Part shown: positions 30,590 to 39,374 of the stretch, one piece after another | Layout of the letters: every line of letters begins with the position of its first letter | Position numbering within the stretch: the first letter of the stretch is position 1 | Assembly (NCBI GenBank): GCA_016710745.1 | Contig: JADJVB010000015.1 | Location: forward strand, 39,619-103,618 | DNA length: 64,000 nucleotides | Direction of reading: 5' to 3' | DNA from: Chitinophagaceae bacterium | GTDB lineage: Bacteria > Bacteroidota > Bacteroidia > Chitinophagales > Chitinophagaceae | Translations under genes and position numbers: made by a program | Notes under the pieces: model-generated | Database searches by the model: none | What the model was told of the DNA's origin: nothing | The model's input: only the letters and a program-made list of their open reading frames with translations

Positions 30590-31426
30590 TTACTCGAAAG
30601 TTCTAATATAATTATGGAGATCCTTCAAGCTTGAAATAGAATCAATTTTCTCAAAGTCTTCGTCTGTAAGAGCTTTTAAATTATACCTATCTTCTGCCGT
30701 TTCTGTAGAACCTCCTATGTAGACATAGTTAATTTTTCCGTACTCAGTTAAATGTAAATATTCTAAGTGGGGATAGAATCCCTTCGCTAATAAAATAACT
30801 TCTTTTGCAATCTCTAAAGATGTTTTTGTTCCCAACCAAATAGCTTTATGCTGTGAATAATTTTCATGACTATCCATTTTTATTGCCTCCATAGTTTCGA
30901 TTGTTTCGCCAGAAGGAGAATGATAAATTTTAAAACCGTACCCTTTTGAGCTCATAAAATGTACGAAATCCGATGAAGAAAGAAAATTGGTAACTAAAAA
31001 TTTAGAATTACCAGTTGCTTTTAATGGAATATGCTTCTGATTTTTACTTGTCTCTAATAATAACATTTGATTACTCAAATATTCGAGTTTCTCATTGATT
31101 ATAATAAAATTCGGGTCCAATGATTCGTTTTTTTGAACTTTCACCTCAACATTTTTTTGAGTAGATAAATCATATTTATTTATGTTTATATAATTCTGTT
31201 CGTCTTTATAATCTGAAGGAGCATACAGAACTTTATTATTAAAATTTAGAGTTATGAAGAAAAGAATTACCAAAATTGAAGGAAAGAAAATTAGAAAGTA
31301 AATGAACAATTGTTGATTGTCTGATGCGATAAAAGGGAGAACAATTGTTCCACTTACTTCAGCTATACCCGCAAAAATGGCAATAATAGTTAAGGGGTTT
31401 TTTATCAATCCAATTTTCTCTGTCAT
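30590..31426 (-). CDS. membrane-anchored protein of unknown function
   Basis: 278 residues. Two N-terminal membrane helices (about residues 12-60) are followed by a soluble, cytoplasm-sized domain containing G-Y-G-F-K-I-Y-H-S-P-S-G-E-T. No family recognised. The two-helix anchor plus globular domain is a layout seen in several membrane-linked effectors, but no catalytic motif is visible. Confidence 0.55.
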   Translation of the reverse strand: MTEKIGLIKNPLTIIAIFAGIAEVSGTIVLPFIASDNQQLFIYFLIFFPSILVILFFITLNFNNKVLYAPSDYKDEQNYININKYDLSTQKNVEVKVQKNESLDPNFIIINEKLEYLSNQMLLLETSKNQKHIPLKATGNSKFLVTNFLSSSDFVHFMSSKGYGFKIYHSPSGETIETMEAIKMDSHENYSQHKAIWLGTKTSLEIAKEVILLAKGFYPHLEYLHLTEYGKINYVYIGGSTETAEDRYNLKALTDEDFEKIDSISSLKDLHNYIRTFE

Positions 31427-31448
31427 AGTTTAAGGGTTTATGTTTTTT

Positions 31449-31650
31449 GCGCCTAACGGGCAGGGCTTGCTGCAGGGCTGGAATTCATTGCTGGTCCGCC
31501 CGGAACCGCTGCTGATTAAAGATATAAAAGTACAAGTTAACAAACAAAAGCCCAGCGATGTTGGTCCAGCCCAGATGAAGTACAACAGCGATAAAATGAC
31601 CATTGCTCCAATGTCGAGCCAGCCTTGCAGCAAACCCAATGTTGTAGGCA
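31449..31650 (-). repeat. attC-like site 5
   Basis: Right arm gttgtaggca (31641) pairs with tgcctacaac at 32158. Inner stem ggcttgctgcagggctgg / ccagccttgcagcaaacc, with the interior nearly identical to sites 10, 11 and 25. Confidence 0.88.
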
Positions 31651-31658
31651 GTTTTACG

Positions 31659-32104
31659 TTATTTTAGTCTGTCACCTTTTGGCTTTGTATAGAATGTTAC
31701 CCAAATGTCTACGCACCTTTGTTGTATATGTGCCGCTGGGAAATGCAAATCGTATGCTTCAGCAGATTTACCAATCCAGTAACATATACTTTAGTCGTGT
31801 CAATTTTTACTCGTGCAGATAAATAATCAAAAACTGCCGTCGCTCTTTTCCCTGAAAGAATGTCGTTATAACTTTCAGAGCCTTTTTTATCTGCGTACCC
31901 AAAAACTTTCAAATAACTAAATGTGTCGGAGCTTATTTGCTTAGCAATTAAGTCAAGAGCTTTTTCATATTTTTTGTCAATAGAAAAGCTATTTGATTTA
32001 AAATAGATTGTCCGAACCAATCCACTTTGACTGAAAGCTGATGAATAAAAAACGAACAAAGTCACAATTGAAAACATGATGCCTTTGTGATTTTTTCTTG
32101 TCAT
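31659..32104 (-). pseudogene. small OmpA-like protein, apparent frameshift
   Basis: Signal peptide (ending S-A-F-S-Q) followed by an OmpA_C-like peptidoglycan-binding region: Y-F-K-S-N-S-F-S-I and V-F-G-Y-A-D-K-K-G-S-E-S-Y-N, then R-A-T-A-V-F-D-Y-L. After Y-V-T-G-L the frame goes off; with one base added near 31773 it continues K-S-A-E-A-Y-D-L to a stop at 31659. It is probably a periplasmic or outer-membrane protein, either damaged or affected by a sequencing error. Confidence 0.65.
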
Positions 32105-32157
32105 TGCTTAAGAGAAGTTAATAAAAGTTTTTAGTAATAGAGGAGGTCTGTCCAAAT

Positions 32158-32357
32158 TGCCTACAACGGGCAGGGCTTTGTGCAGGTGTGGCATTAGTAT
32201 TCCGTCCGCCCACAGCCGCTGCTGATTGAAAATATAAAGTTGAAATTAAGAACTAAAGTTGAAAGTTGTTTGTCCAGCCCGAACCACAGCTTGGATTTGC
32301 AATTGGCTGAAGTTAGTTTGTCGAGCCACACTTGCACAAAACCCGATGTTGGTGGCA
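32158..32357 (-). repeat. attC-like site 6
   Basis: Right arm gttggtggca (32348) pairs with tgccaccaac at 32827. Inner stem ggctttgtgcaggtgtgg / ccacacttgcacaaaacc. Confidence 0.88.
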
Positions 32358-32384
32358 GGTGTAATTGCTATGATTTTATAATTG

Positions 32385-32762
32385 TCAACTTATGTCTGTC
32401 AATTCAATAATTTTGTGCCCTGAAAATTTAAAAACAGATTTGCCTTTTAAATTTAATTCTTGTCCTCTTTTAAGTCCATTAGGAAAGTCGATACCCAAAA
32501 CTGCATAGTAATCTATTTCAATTTCAGTTTCATTACCAAGATGATTAAATGTTTTGATTGTTTGTTTCCTTGTTGTAAAATATGATTTCGCATGCTCTGC
32601 CTGTAATCTGAACTCTGTCAGCCCAGTCAAAGTCATATTTGTCTCACCATTTTGAATATTTTTAAACATCATATTTTCATCTAGATCAGTAACCATCTTC
32701 TCAATGTCAAATTGATTATACCCTTCGACATAATTCGTAATTATTTTTTCTCTTTCATACAT
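32385..32762 (-). CDS. SnoaL/NTF2-like protein
   Basis: 125 residues. The start Y-V-E-G-Y-N-Q-F-D-I-E-K-M and the beta-rich end with G-K-S-V-F-K-F-S-G-H-K-I match the NTF2-like (SnoaL-type) cone fold, used by small isomerases, hydrolases and binding proteins. Substrate unknown. Sole gene of its cassette. Confidence 0.75.
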   Translation of the reverse strand: MYEREKIITNYVEGYNQFDIEKMVTDLDENMMFKNIQNGETNMTLTGLTEFRLQAEHAKSYFTTRKQTIKTFNHLGNETEIEIDYYAVLGIDFPNGLKRGQELNLKGKSVFKFSGHKIIELTDIS

Positions 32763-32826
32763 AAACTGTCAGAATTTGATTTCCTGTTTATTTACTTTTT
32801 TTGAAAAAGTGATGGCACTTAACACT

Positions 32827-33035
32827 TGCCACCAACGTGGAGGGCTTTGCGCTGTACGGGCCGTCCGTGTTCCGTCCCCCTGGTTTGTGATTTTAATTTA
32901 AAGTAACAAAATTTAAATGACAACGAAAAGCCAATGATCAAATACGGCCGCGTTTCATAACCAAAGTTCCATAGCGATCAAATGTTGAAGCTCCCTATTC
33001 CGCCCCGTATAGCGCAAAACCCAATGTTGTACGCT
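32827..33035 (-). repeat. attC-like site 7
   Basis: Right arm gttgtacgct (33026) pairs with agcgtacaac at 33423. Inner stem ggctttgcgctgtacggg / cccgtatagcgcaaaacc: a different sequence from neighbouring sites, yet still complementary. Confidence 0.88.
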
Positions 33036-33422
33036 GTTAGGAAAGTCTGCCTGCTTATCCGGCCTTTGTTTTGAAGCCGCAGCTATTTTGTCAATGGCCG
33101 ATTGACGAAGTCGCTGTGGCTGTCAGCGAAAATCAAAACCCTGTTTTTTTGATTACGATTAAACAAAAGCCGATTGTAAACGGATATAAACGAATGTAAA
33201 TGTTTAATATACCAACAATGTCAATTAAAAACCCGAGCTTCGAAAAGTCGTCGCCTTTGCGACTGAAAGCGAGCTTTCGTCGACGCAGTCGGACTTTTCG
33301 AAACCCCAGTTAATCCCACATTCCATTTATACAAAAACTGTTGATTCAGTAAATCAAAAAACCAATCCTCAACATATTTGAGCTGCAAAACATTGGTCGG
33401 ATTTAAAGGCAGTTTGACAAAT
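33036..33422. other. cassette without recognisable gene; contains nested hairpin
   Basis: About 390 bp between sites 7 and 8 with no credible reading frame. A perfect 11-bp inverted repeat, ttcgaaaagtc (33239) and gacttttcgaa (33292), encloses a smaller gtcgc / gcgac hairpin. It could be a structured RNA, a terminator-like or cruciform element, or the remnant of a gene. Confidence 0.55.
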
Positions 33423-33631
33423 AGCGTACAACGGGCGGGGCTTGGCGAAGTGGGGGATAGTTGTTCCGTCCGCCCCGGCAAACCGAAGTACAATTTATAA
33501 CTAAAAGTTGAAATTTTGAACTAATGCCCGGCAGAATTCCGTCCGCCCGATATGAAGCACAACAGCGTTACAACTGCTGAAACACGGCTTCCGTCCGCCC
33601 CCATTTTGCCAAACCCGATGTTGTACGCTGG
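33423..33631 (-). repeat. attC-like site 8
   Basis: Right arm gttgtacgct (33620) pairs with agcgtacaac at 34290. Inner stem cttggcgaagtggggg / cccccattttgccaa. Confidence 0.88.
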
Positions 33632-33640
33632 CAATGCAGA

Positions 33641-34024
33641 TTACCAAATCAATTTCATTTCATAAGCGGAAAATTCTTTGTCTTTCGAAATGACCGTAAA
33701 TTTATTTGCCAAAGACTGTGAAATTATTATTCTGTCAAATGGGTCACGATGATGAAAAGGCAGTGTCGATAAAATTACTGTGTCGTCAAAAGTAATAGGA
33801 AGTACATGGAAGTTGTTTTTTTCAAGTTCGGTGCTAAGGTTTTCAAATGGAACCAGTATAGACAGTCTATCTAAACTTAACTTTATGGCAATTTCCCATA
33901 TACTAGCTATGCTTATAAAATTTGTAGCATTTTCAGATTCAATAGCTTTTCGTGCTTTAGAGGAAAGGAGCTTGTCGCCATTTAAAAACCAGATAAGGAC
34001 ATGAGTGTCGAGTAGGTAATTCAT
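33641..34024 (-). CDS. vapC: VapC-family PIN-domain toxin
   Basis: 127 residues. PIN ribonuclease with the acidic cluster visible: D6 in L-L-D-T-H-V-L-I-W, E in I-W-E-I-A-I-K, and D residues in H-R-D-P-F-D-R. The family cleaves RNA when freed from its antitoxin. It lies 2 bp after the antitoxin gene, the usual order. Toxin-antitoxin pairs are common in large integron arrays, where they may stabilise the array. Confidence 0.9.
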   Translation of the reverse strand: MNYLLDTHVLIWFLNGDKLLSSKARKAIESENATNFISIASIWEIAIKLSLDRLSILVPFENLSTELEKNNFHVLPITFDDTVILSTLPFHHRDPFDRIIISQSLANKFTVISKDKEFSAYEMKLIW

Positions 34025-34026
34025 TA

Positions 34027-34227
34027 TTACTGATAATCGTTAAAATCTTCAATAGGGTCATCGAAATTTTTCTTCATTTTAAACATTCCCTTAGCACTGC
34101 CAAATTTTGCTTTGGTTTTTGAAGGCTTTTTATTTTTATTCATTAAAAAATCGATAAAGTTGGCAACTTCAGACTTCATGTTGTCTGGCAACTTCGAAAG
34201 CTTAGTATATAAAAGTATATTATCCAT
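34027..34227 (-). CDS. vapB: DUF2281/VapB-like antitoxin
   Basis: 66 residues. The N-terminal half (Y-T-K-L-S-K-L-P-D-N-M-K-S-E-V) is the DUF2281-type dimer or DNA-binding region; the Lys-rich C-terminal tail (G-M-F-K-M-K-K-N-F-D-D-P) fits toxin binding. First gene of the TA cassette. Confidence 0.85.
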   Translation of the reverse strand: MDNILLYTKLSKLPDNMKSEVANFIDFLMNKNKKPSKTKAKFGSAKGMFKMKKNFDDPIEDFNDYQ

Positions 34228-34289
34228 TGTTTAAAAATTTCTAGCCCAAATTTACGGAATTATTTAAATATGCAGAGTGCCAATTTGCT

Positions 34290-34456
34290 AGCGTACAACG
34301 GGCGGAACTGCCGCCCAATAAAATTACCAAAGTTGAAGGTAACAACAAAAGCTCAATAGTGTTCCGTCCAGCCCCGAACTGAAGTTGAGAGATTTGCTGC
34401 AGCCGGGGCAGGACAACGTCCTGCCAGCCTTGCACAAAACCCGATGTTGTACGCTG
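34290..34456 (-). repeat. attC-like site 9, left inner arm deleted
   Basis: At 167 bp it is about 35 bp shorter than the others. Compared with site 17, its closest relative, it lacks the segment that supplies the left inner stem (ggctttgtgctgggctgg and adjoining bases). The right arm gttgtacgct (34446) still pairs with 35289. It is probably a crippled site. Confidence 0.85.
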
Positions 34457-34470
34457 CACGTCTATTTTCG

Positions 34471-35274
34471 CTAGTTTCTTAATATATAGTCAAGAGATTT
34501 TTCAACCTGAGAGTTATGTGTTTTTCCGTCATGGATATCATATTTGAAAATTAGGTTTTGATACTTCTGTTTATTCAGAAAGGCATCCATTTTATTCGTC
34601 CCTGTTTTTATGTGATTGAAAATTTCTAAACTCCCTGTTGAAAAGTATAAGTTTCTTTTAATTGGACTTTCTTTTGACAGCGAGTTGAAGTTGTAAATAC
34701 TGTAATTGTCTATCCACAAAGAGGGGCTTAAAGCATAGTAGGATTCAAATAATGTATCATTTTTGAAAAGACAATAGAATGCAAAAAGTCCACCTAGTGA
34801 ATGCCCTAAAATTGAATTGTTGTTGGGGTTTGTTTTATAAGCCGAATTAATTTTTGGGATAAGTTCTATTTTTAGGAATTGATAGAAATTTTCGGTCTGC
34901 CCATAGTTTTTAGAACTTCCTATTGTGTCGCCATTAAGAAATTCAGGTAGAATAAAATCTCTACGCCTCAAAACATGAAAGTTGCCAATATGACCAACGC
35001 CTACGAAAATTGTATTATTTACTTTTGCTGAATAAATATCCTGTTTGATTAATTCTCTTAATTTTTTTCCCGATTTTAAATTAGCATCGCAATAATATAT
35101 TATATCGTAAGATTTAGTAGTGTCCATGTTTGAAGGAGTAGAGACATAAATTTCGAAACTGTCTTTTACAATGGTAGAATAAATGACGGAATAGTTACTT
35201 GAGTTCGAATTCTGTGAACACGAAAGAAGTGTACAACTTAACAAAAATATAATAAAATGAAATTTCAAAATCAT
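34471..35274 (-). CDS. esterase-D-like lipoprotein (alpha/beta hydrolase)
   Basis: 267 residues with a lipoprotein signal (L-L-S-C at about residue 19). The nucleophile elbow G-H-S-L-G-G (about residue 157) and the start of the catalytic domain match the putative esterase family (PF00756). The C-terminal His is probably in D-G-K-T-H-N. It is likely a periplasmic esterase. The only gene in its cassette. Confidence 0.8.
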   Translation of the reverse strand: MILKFHFIIFLLSCTLLSCSQNSNSSNYSVIYSTIVKDSFEIYVSTPSNMDTTKSYDIIYYCDANLKSGKKLRELIKQDIYSAKVNNTIFVGVGHIGNFHVLRRRDFILPEFLNGDTIGSSKNYGQTENFYQFLKIELIPKINSAYKTNPNNNSILGHSLGGLFAFYCLFKNDTLFESYYALSPSLWIDNYSIYNFNSLSKESPIKRNLYFSTGSLEIFNHIKTGTNKMDAFLNKQKYQNLIFKYDIHDGKTHNSQVEKSLDYILRN

Positions 35275-35288
35275 GAGGTATTTAGTGT

Positions 35289-35492
35289 AGCGTACAACGA
35301 GCAGGGCTTGCTGCAGGGCTGGAATTCATTGTTCGTCCAGCCCGGAACCGCTGCTGATTAAAGGTATAAAAGTACAGGTTATCAAACAAAAGCCTAACAA
35401 TGAACGTCCTGCCGAGATGAAGCACAACAGCGATAAAATGACCATTGCTCCAACGTCCTGCCAGCCTTGCAGCAAACCCAATGTTAACTGCA
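35289..35492 (-). repeat. attC-like site 10
   Basis: Right arm gttaactgca (35483) pairs with tgcagttaac at 36524. Interior is of the site 5 type. Confidence 0.88.
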
Positions 35493-35499
35493 GTACATA

Positions 35500-36518
35500 T
35501 TATGCCATAAGAGTTTGGTAAGCCATGCGTAAACATTTGATATAATCATCGGGGTATGATTTATTTAACTGATAAGCAAGTGCCTCGAGACGATAGCGAC
35601 AATAAGCATATGGCAGCCTTGTTTTATTTACTAAGTCAAAAGTCATAGTATGCATAAACTTTTGCGCCTCCCTTTTAGCAAGTGTCTTGATAACTTTTAG
35701 CCAAGCAGATTCATTAATTACTCCTATTATACTCTCCGGAGAGAGATTTAGAGTCAGCTCATTGTCAATTATTGTTGCTGCTAGACCTGTTTTAAGCTCA
35801 AAATTTGGAGGAATTATGGTAGAATGAGAAATCAGGGCATTATATGGACCAATAAAAAAGAGTTCAGGATTTGAAGGGCTAGTATTAGGGTTAATAAAAT
35901 TACTTGTATGATCTCCTTTGTGGTAAGAGGTTAACAGTATTAACTTTGGGTAATTCAAAAATTCATCTGACTCTTCGATTTCTTCTTTGCTTTTATTCAG
36001 ATAGGAATATATAATTTTCCGCAAGTCATCTTCAAATGCAGTTGATATTACATTGAAACTATTCTCAAGTGAATGTAAGAGACATTGTCTCCAAATAATC
36101 GAATAGAAATATAATAGCAGTATATTTTTACTTGGATTTTTAAATGTGAAATATTTATTTCCTTTTGCGGTTCTTTTTATTTCTAATGCTCCTTCGCTAA
36201 CTCATCCGTTAAGACAATCAAGGGATAATTACATGCCGATTCGAGAGTACCCAATTTTTTTTCACAACTTGAACAAAACACATAGTCTGCAACATGCTCA
36301 GGTTTTTTTATATTGGGATCAGTGTTTAAGAGGTTTGAACGTCCAAAATATGTAGAAGTTGTAGCCTTGTGAGCACTTATCATATAGATCTCTTCATAGT
36401 CTCTATCTCCAATAACTCTTTTAATTATCCCTGCTGGTGTAAAGTGTGACCCAGTTTTATCTGCTTTGTTAAGTTGGCAAAGAAGACAAATATCGTTTGG
36501 AGTACGTGAGGCCTTCAT
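35500..36518 (-). pseudogene. zinc-ribbon protein of unknown function, apparent frameshift
   Basis: An N-terminal part (36183-36518, from M-K-A-S-R-T-P) carries C-L-L-C and, about 70 residues later, C-S-S-C, followed by L-T-D-E-L. The frame then closes, but the next frame is open from about 36190 to the stop at 35500, across the region upstream of the ATG at 36024. It reads S-E-G-A-L-E-I-K-R-T-A-K-G on into R-K-I-I-Y-S-Y-L-N-K. One frameshift near 36190 therefore joins them into a protein of about 340 residues. The N-terminal K-T-G-S-H-F-T-P-A and two CxxC pairs suggest a zinc-bound HNH-like or ribbon fold. Family not recognised. Confidence 0.6.
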
Positions 36519-36523
36519 TGTAT

Positions 36524-36728
36524 TGCAGTTAACCGGGCAGGGCTTGCTGCAGGGCTGGAATTCATTGCTGGTCCGCCCGGAACCGCTGCTGATTAAAGAT
36601 ATAAAAGTACAGGTTAACAAACAAAAGCCCAACAATGTACGTCCAGCCCAGATGAAGCACAACAGCGATAAAATGACCATTGCTCCAATGTCCAGCCAGC
36701 CTTGCAGCAAACCCAATGTTATGTGCAG
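36524..36728 (-). repeat. attC-like site 11
   Basis: Left arm tgcagttaac. Right arm gttatgtgca (36718) pairs with tgcacataac at 37530. Interior nearly identical to site 5. Confidence 0.88.
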
Positions 36729-36733
36729 ATAAG

Positions 36734-37507
36734 TTATTGAGGCTCGTTAGAAGAATTGAAAATTTTCTCAACAGATTCTTTGTCTCGTTGTAAGACTACA
36801 ACTCTGTCACCACCAGATACTAAACGAGTATCCCTTAAAAAGACAGGCTTATTATCTAAAGCCATCAACTTGCCAAGTTCTATACAATCTCGTATTAACT
36901 TATACAGCAACCAAATTTCAACTAGAATTTTTTCTCCTTCCTTTATACTTACCTTTCTGCTTTGTAACTTATATTCTAATGGAAGTTTTTTTCCCCAATG
37001 TCCGTTACTATGAATTGTGTTTCGGAAATCCATCAATAATTGCAATGAATCACCAAGTTTAGGATACTTTTCACTAACCTTTGAATAGTATTTTTCCCCT
37101 TTTATCTCCTGCTCAAATTTTTTTCTAGTGAATTCAAAAATGCCTGCCATTTTAACAATGCCAGTAAAGGTTATATAGCTAGTTTGAGAGTTTAAAGCTA
37201 TTCCAATTGTTGTGTCAAACTTTTTAAAATTCATCATAGCGCTAATATCATAAACGTATTTAAGAGAATAGCAGTTATAATACAAAGCTGAAAGTGTTTC
37301 GTGGTAGTGCGTAAACTGATCAACTCGAAAATCAATTATATATTTATTTACTTGAAGTGCTGAATCAACTTCTTTTAGGCATTGCCTATTAAAATCCATT
37401 AGTCTTTGAATTAAGTGTAAAGAAGTGTCAATATGCCTATTTATTTTTAGGAAATCGTCACTCTTGTGAAATTCTTCTTTTCTAATATATTTTACATTCC
37501 TTTTCAT
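36734..37507 (-). CDS. HEPN-like protein of unknown family
   Basis: 257 residues, predicted mostly helical. F-R-N-T-I-H-S-N-G-H-W at about residues 165-175 resembles the R-N-x-x-x-H element of HEPN-type proteins, many of which are RNases or RNA-binding. The motif match is weak evidence. The start is set at 37507 because an upstream ATG (37534) lies inside the recombination site. Sole gene of its cassette. Confidence 0.5.
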   Translation of the reverse strand: MKRNVKYIRKEEFHKSDDFLKINRHIDTSLHLIQRLMDFNRQCLKEVDSALQVNKYIIDFRVDQFTHYHETLSALYYNCYSLKYVYDISAMMNFKKFDTTIGIALNSQTSYITFTGIVKMAGIFEFTRKKFEQEIKGEKYYSKVSEKYPKLGDSLQLLMDFRNTIHSNGHWGKKLPLEYKLQSRKVSIKEGEKILVEIWLLYKLIRDCIELGKLMALDNKPVFLRDTRLVSGGDRVVVLQRDKESVEKIFNSSNEPQ

Positions 37508-37529
37508 TAAACGGGTTGTCGATTTTATT

Positions 37530-37736
37530 TGCACATAACGGGCGGGGCTTTGCGCAGCTTGGGTATTTGGTGCTGTGTCCGCCCCCGCCTGGATGTAAAT
37601 TATGAAACGAAATTTTAAAAGCTAAATAAATTTGTCTTAGTTAACGGTCCAGCCCATAACCGATGAATGGTAGCGAACCGCTGCTGAAGATTGTTTGTCC
37701 TGCCCAAGTTGCCGCAAAACCCAATGTTGCCTGCAG
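37530..37736 (-). repeat. attC-like site 12
   Basis: Right arm gttgcctgca (37726) pairs with tgcaggcaac at 38689. Inner stem ctttgcgcagcttggg / cccaagttgccgcaaaa. Confidence 0.88.
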
Positions 37737-37738
37737 TT

Positions 37739-37957
37739 TTACTTAGAGTGCAATTTTATTAATTCAATTTCTTTGACTTTAATTATCTCGCCTTCATCAA
37801 GTGTCAATATGCTCGAGTCAAGTACTATTTTTTTCTTTAACCAGTTACCATTTTTTAAAAGTACGTCTACGATTTGATATCCCATGCCTTGTTCTGGTAA
37901 GTTTACAAGCACTTCGGAAAATTTGCTGGGCAATGTTATTCTAATTTTATTTTCCAT
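37739..37957 (-). CDS. small protein sharing a domain with its upstream neighbour
   Basis: 72 residues from the ATG at 37957, which lies inside the end of the upstream gene (overlap 11 bp). Residues with the pattern P-E-Q-G-M-G-Y-Q-I-V-D then I-V-L-D-S-S-I-L-T-L-D parallel the N-terminus of the 240-residue protein encoded just upstream. Unknown function. Confidence 0.6.
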   Translation of the reverse strand: MENKIRITLPSKFSEVLVNLPEQGMGYQIVDVLLKNGNWLKKKIVLDSSILTLDEGEIIKVKEIELIKLHSK

Positions 37958-38669
37958 AGGTTCTTTTGTCAAAATATGAATTGTCAGAAGTTCCTTTTTC
38001 AAAAAAAGCCTCTATACCTCCTCCTTCATGTCCAAAAGCTGGCTGTACTATACCTCTTTGTAAAACATCTACACTTTTTGGTTGAACATAAAAAGCCCAC
38101 TTGATTTCATCGTCATTTGGCAGGGCTGACCTGTCAGCAGGGTCATCTTTATACATTACACAATGTAAATAGTCGATTTGAGTAGTTGTAAATGTTCCAT
38201 CTTTAAGTCTTTTTTTATCAAAATCAATTCTTCTATCATTTTCAAATGCAGAAACTCTTACAAAGATTTCAGAACCGTTTGCATTTTCTTTTGGACTGTC
38301 AGTTGCTCCTTTGCCACCAGAATATCTATGTTTATCTTTTCTTGTGCTTTCAGACATTGCTTTAAACTCAAGAGACAGAGTTTTTACTGTATCAAATAGC
38401 TGACTCTTTCTTAAAACACTTATTGTACTTGACTCAAGCGTCAAAGATTTTGATTCATTGAGAACATCTTTATAAGATTTAGAGAATGCAAGTTTTTTTG
38501 TTGAAGCAAATGTATTATCTAAGTCAAGAATCAGTTCTGCATTATAAACCATGTAGCGGCTTTTTATAGGACGTCCTATTAATGAAGCTTCAATAACTTG
38601 ATAGCCCATTCCAGTTTCTGGCAATGAAACGAGCTTTGAAGTGTCGGAATAGTAGGCTTTATAAATCAT
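37947..38669 (-). CDS. unknown protein with the same N-terminal module
   Basis: 240 residues. The N-terminal 60 contain P-E-T-G-M-G-Y-Q-V-I-E and M-V-Y-N-A-E-L-I-L-D-L-D, matching the small protein downstream. The C-terminal half is distinct and ends with F-G-H-E-G-G-G-I-E-A-F-F-E-K-G-T. No signal peptide. The pair may encode subunits sharing an interface domain. Family not recognised. Confidence 0.6.
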   Translation of the reverse strand: MIYKAYYSDTSKLVSLPETGMGYQVIEASLIGRPIKSRYMVYNAELILDLDNTFASTKKLAFSKSYKDVLNESKSLTLESSTISVLRKSQLFDTVKTLSLEFKAMSESTRKDKHRYSGGKGATDSPKENANGSEIFVRVSAFENDRRIDFDKKRLKDGTFTTTQIDYLHCVMYKDDPADRSALPNDDEIKWAFYVQPKSVDVLQRGIVQPAFGHEGGGIEAFFEKGTSDNSYFDKRTYGK

Positions 38670-38688
38670 AGAGTGTTATTTAAAAAAT

Positions 38689-38898
38689 TGCAGGCAACGT
38701 TCAGGGCTTGCCGAAGTGGGGGTCATAGAATTCCGTCCAGCCCGGCTAACTGAAGCCCAATTTATAAATAAAAGTTGATGATATGCACATAGCTAAATAG
38801 AATTACGTCCAGCTGGATATGCAGCCCAACAGAATTACAAAAAGTTGAAACACGGCTTCCGTCTGCCCCCATTTTGGCAAACCCCATGTTACCGGCAT
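38689..38898 (-). repeat. attC-like site 13
   Basis: Right arm gttaccggca (38888) pairs with tgccggtaac at 44192, 5.3 kb away across the defence-like operon. Inner stem cttgccgaagtggggg / cccccattttggcaa. Confidence 0.88.
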
Positions 38899-38924
38899 GC
38901 CCTTTGAACGAAATTTCAATTTAA

Positions 38925-39374
38925 CTAGTCTAAAGATTTTATAAACCTGATTGCTTCTTGAAGGTCTACGTAGCAATAGTAGAAAATCGGCTTGTTACCC
39001 AAATTAATTACACCATATTTTGTAGTTCCTTTAGTTATTGGTGCAAGTTCGATGTCGTAAGTAAATGTGTATTGAATTCTATTTTCGATTTTACCGGATT
39101 GATTTTTCTTTATGGACGGGAATATTTTTTGATAAAAATAAGGTTTAGCTAATTCCATATTTATTTTTTCAAACTCCTTTTCAGTTATTAAATCTTCAAT
39201 AGGCATGTAGTCAAACTTAATTGGATTAATGTTTAATTCAGTACACATTTTTTGAAAGAGAGGATGAAGAAAATCTCTATTAAATTCAACAAGAAACTCG
39301 GAATTCAACCCTACTACTGGATTAAATCTACTTCTAAAGTTAGTAGGAGAAGTGAATGTAAGATAGTTATTCAT
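38925..39374 (-). CDS. unknown protein, last gene of MORC/McrB-like operon
   Basis: 149 residues; starts within the end of the nuclease gene (8-bp overlap), so translationally coupled. Contains N-F-R-S-R-F-N-P-V-V-G-L-N-S-E. No family recognised. By position it may be a specificity or accessory subunit; that is inference. Confidence 0.6.
   Translation of the reverse strand: MNNYLTFTSPTNFRSRFNPVVGLNSEFLVEFNRDFLHPLFQKMCTELNINPIKFDYMPIEDLITEKEFEKINMELAKPYFYQKIFPSIKKNQSGKIENRIQYTFTYDIELAPITKGTTKYGVINLGNKPIFYYCYVDLQEAIRFIKSLD

Noticed and set aside
31430..37013. Open frames with QPCSKPCP or similar N-termini crossing the sites (for example 31430-31639, 36466-36732)
   Set aside because: These are translations of the attC-like repeat itself, recurring at unrelated places with no independent start signal.
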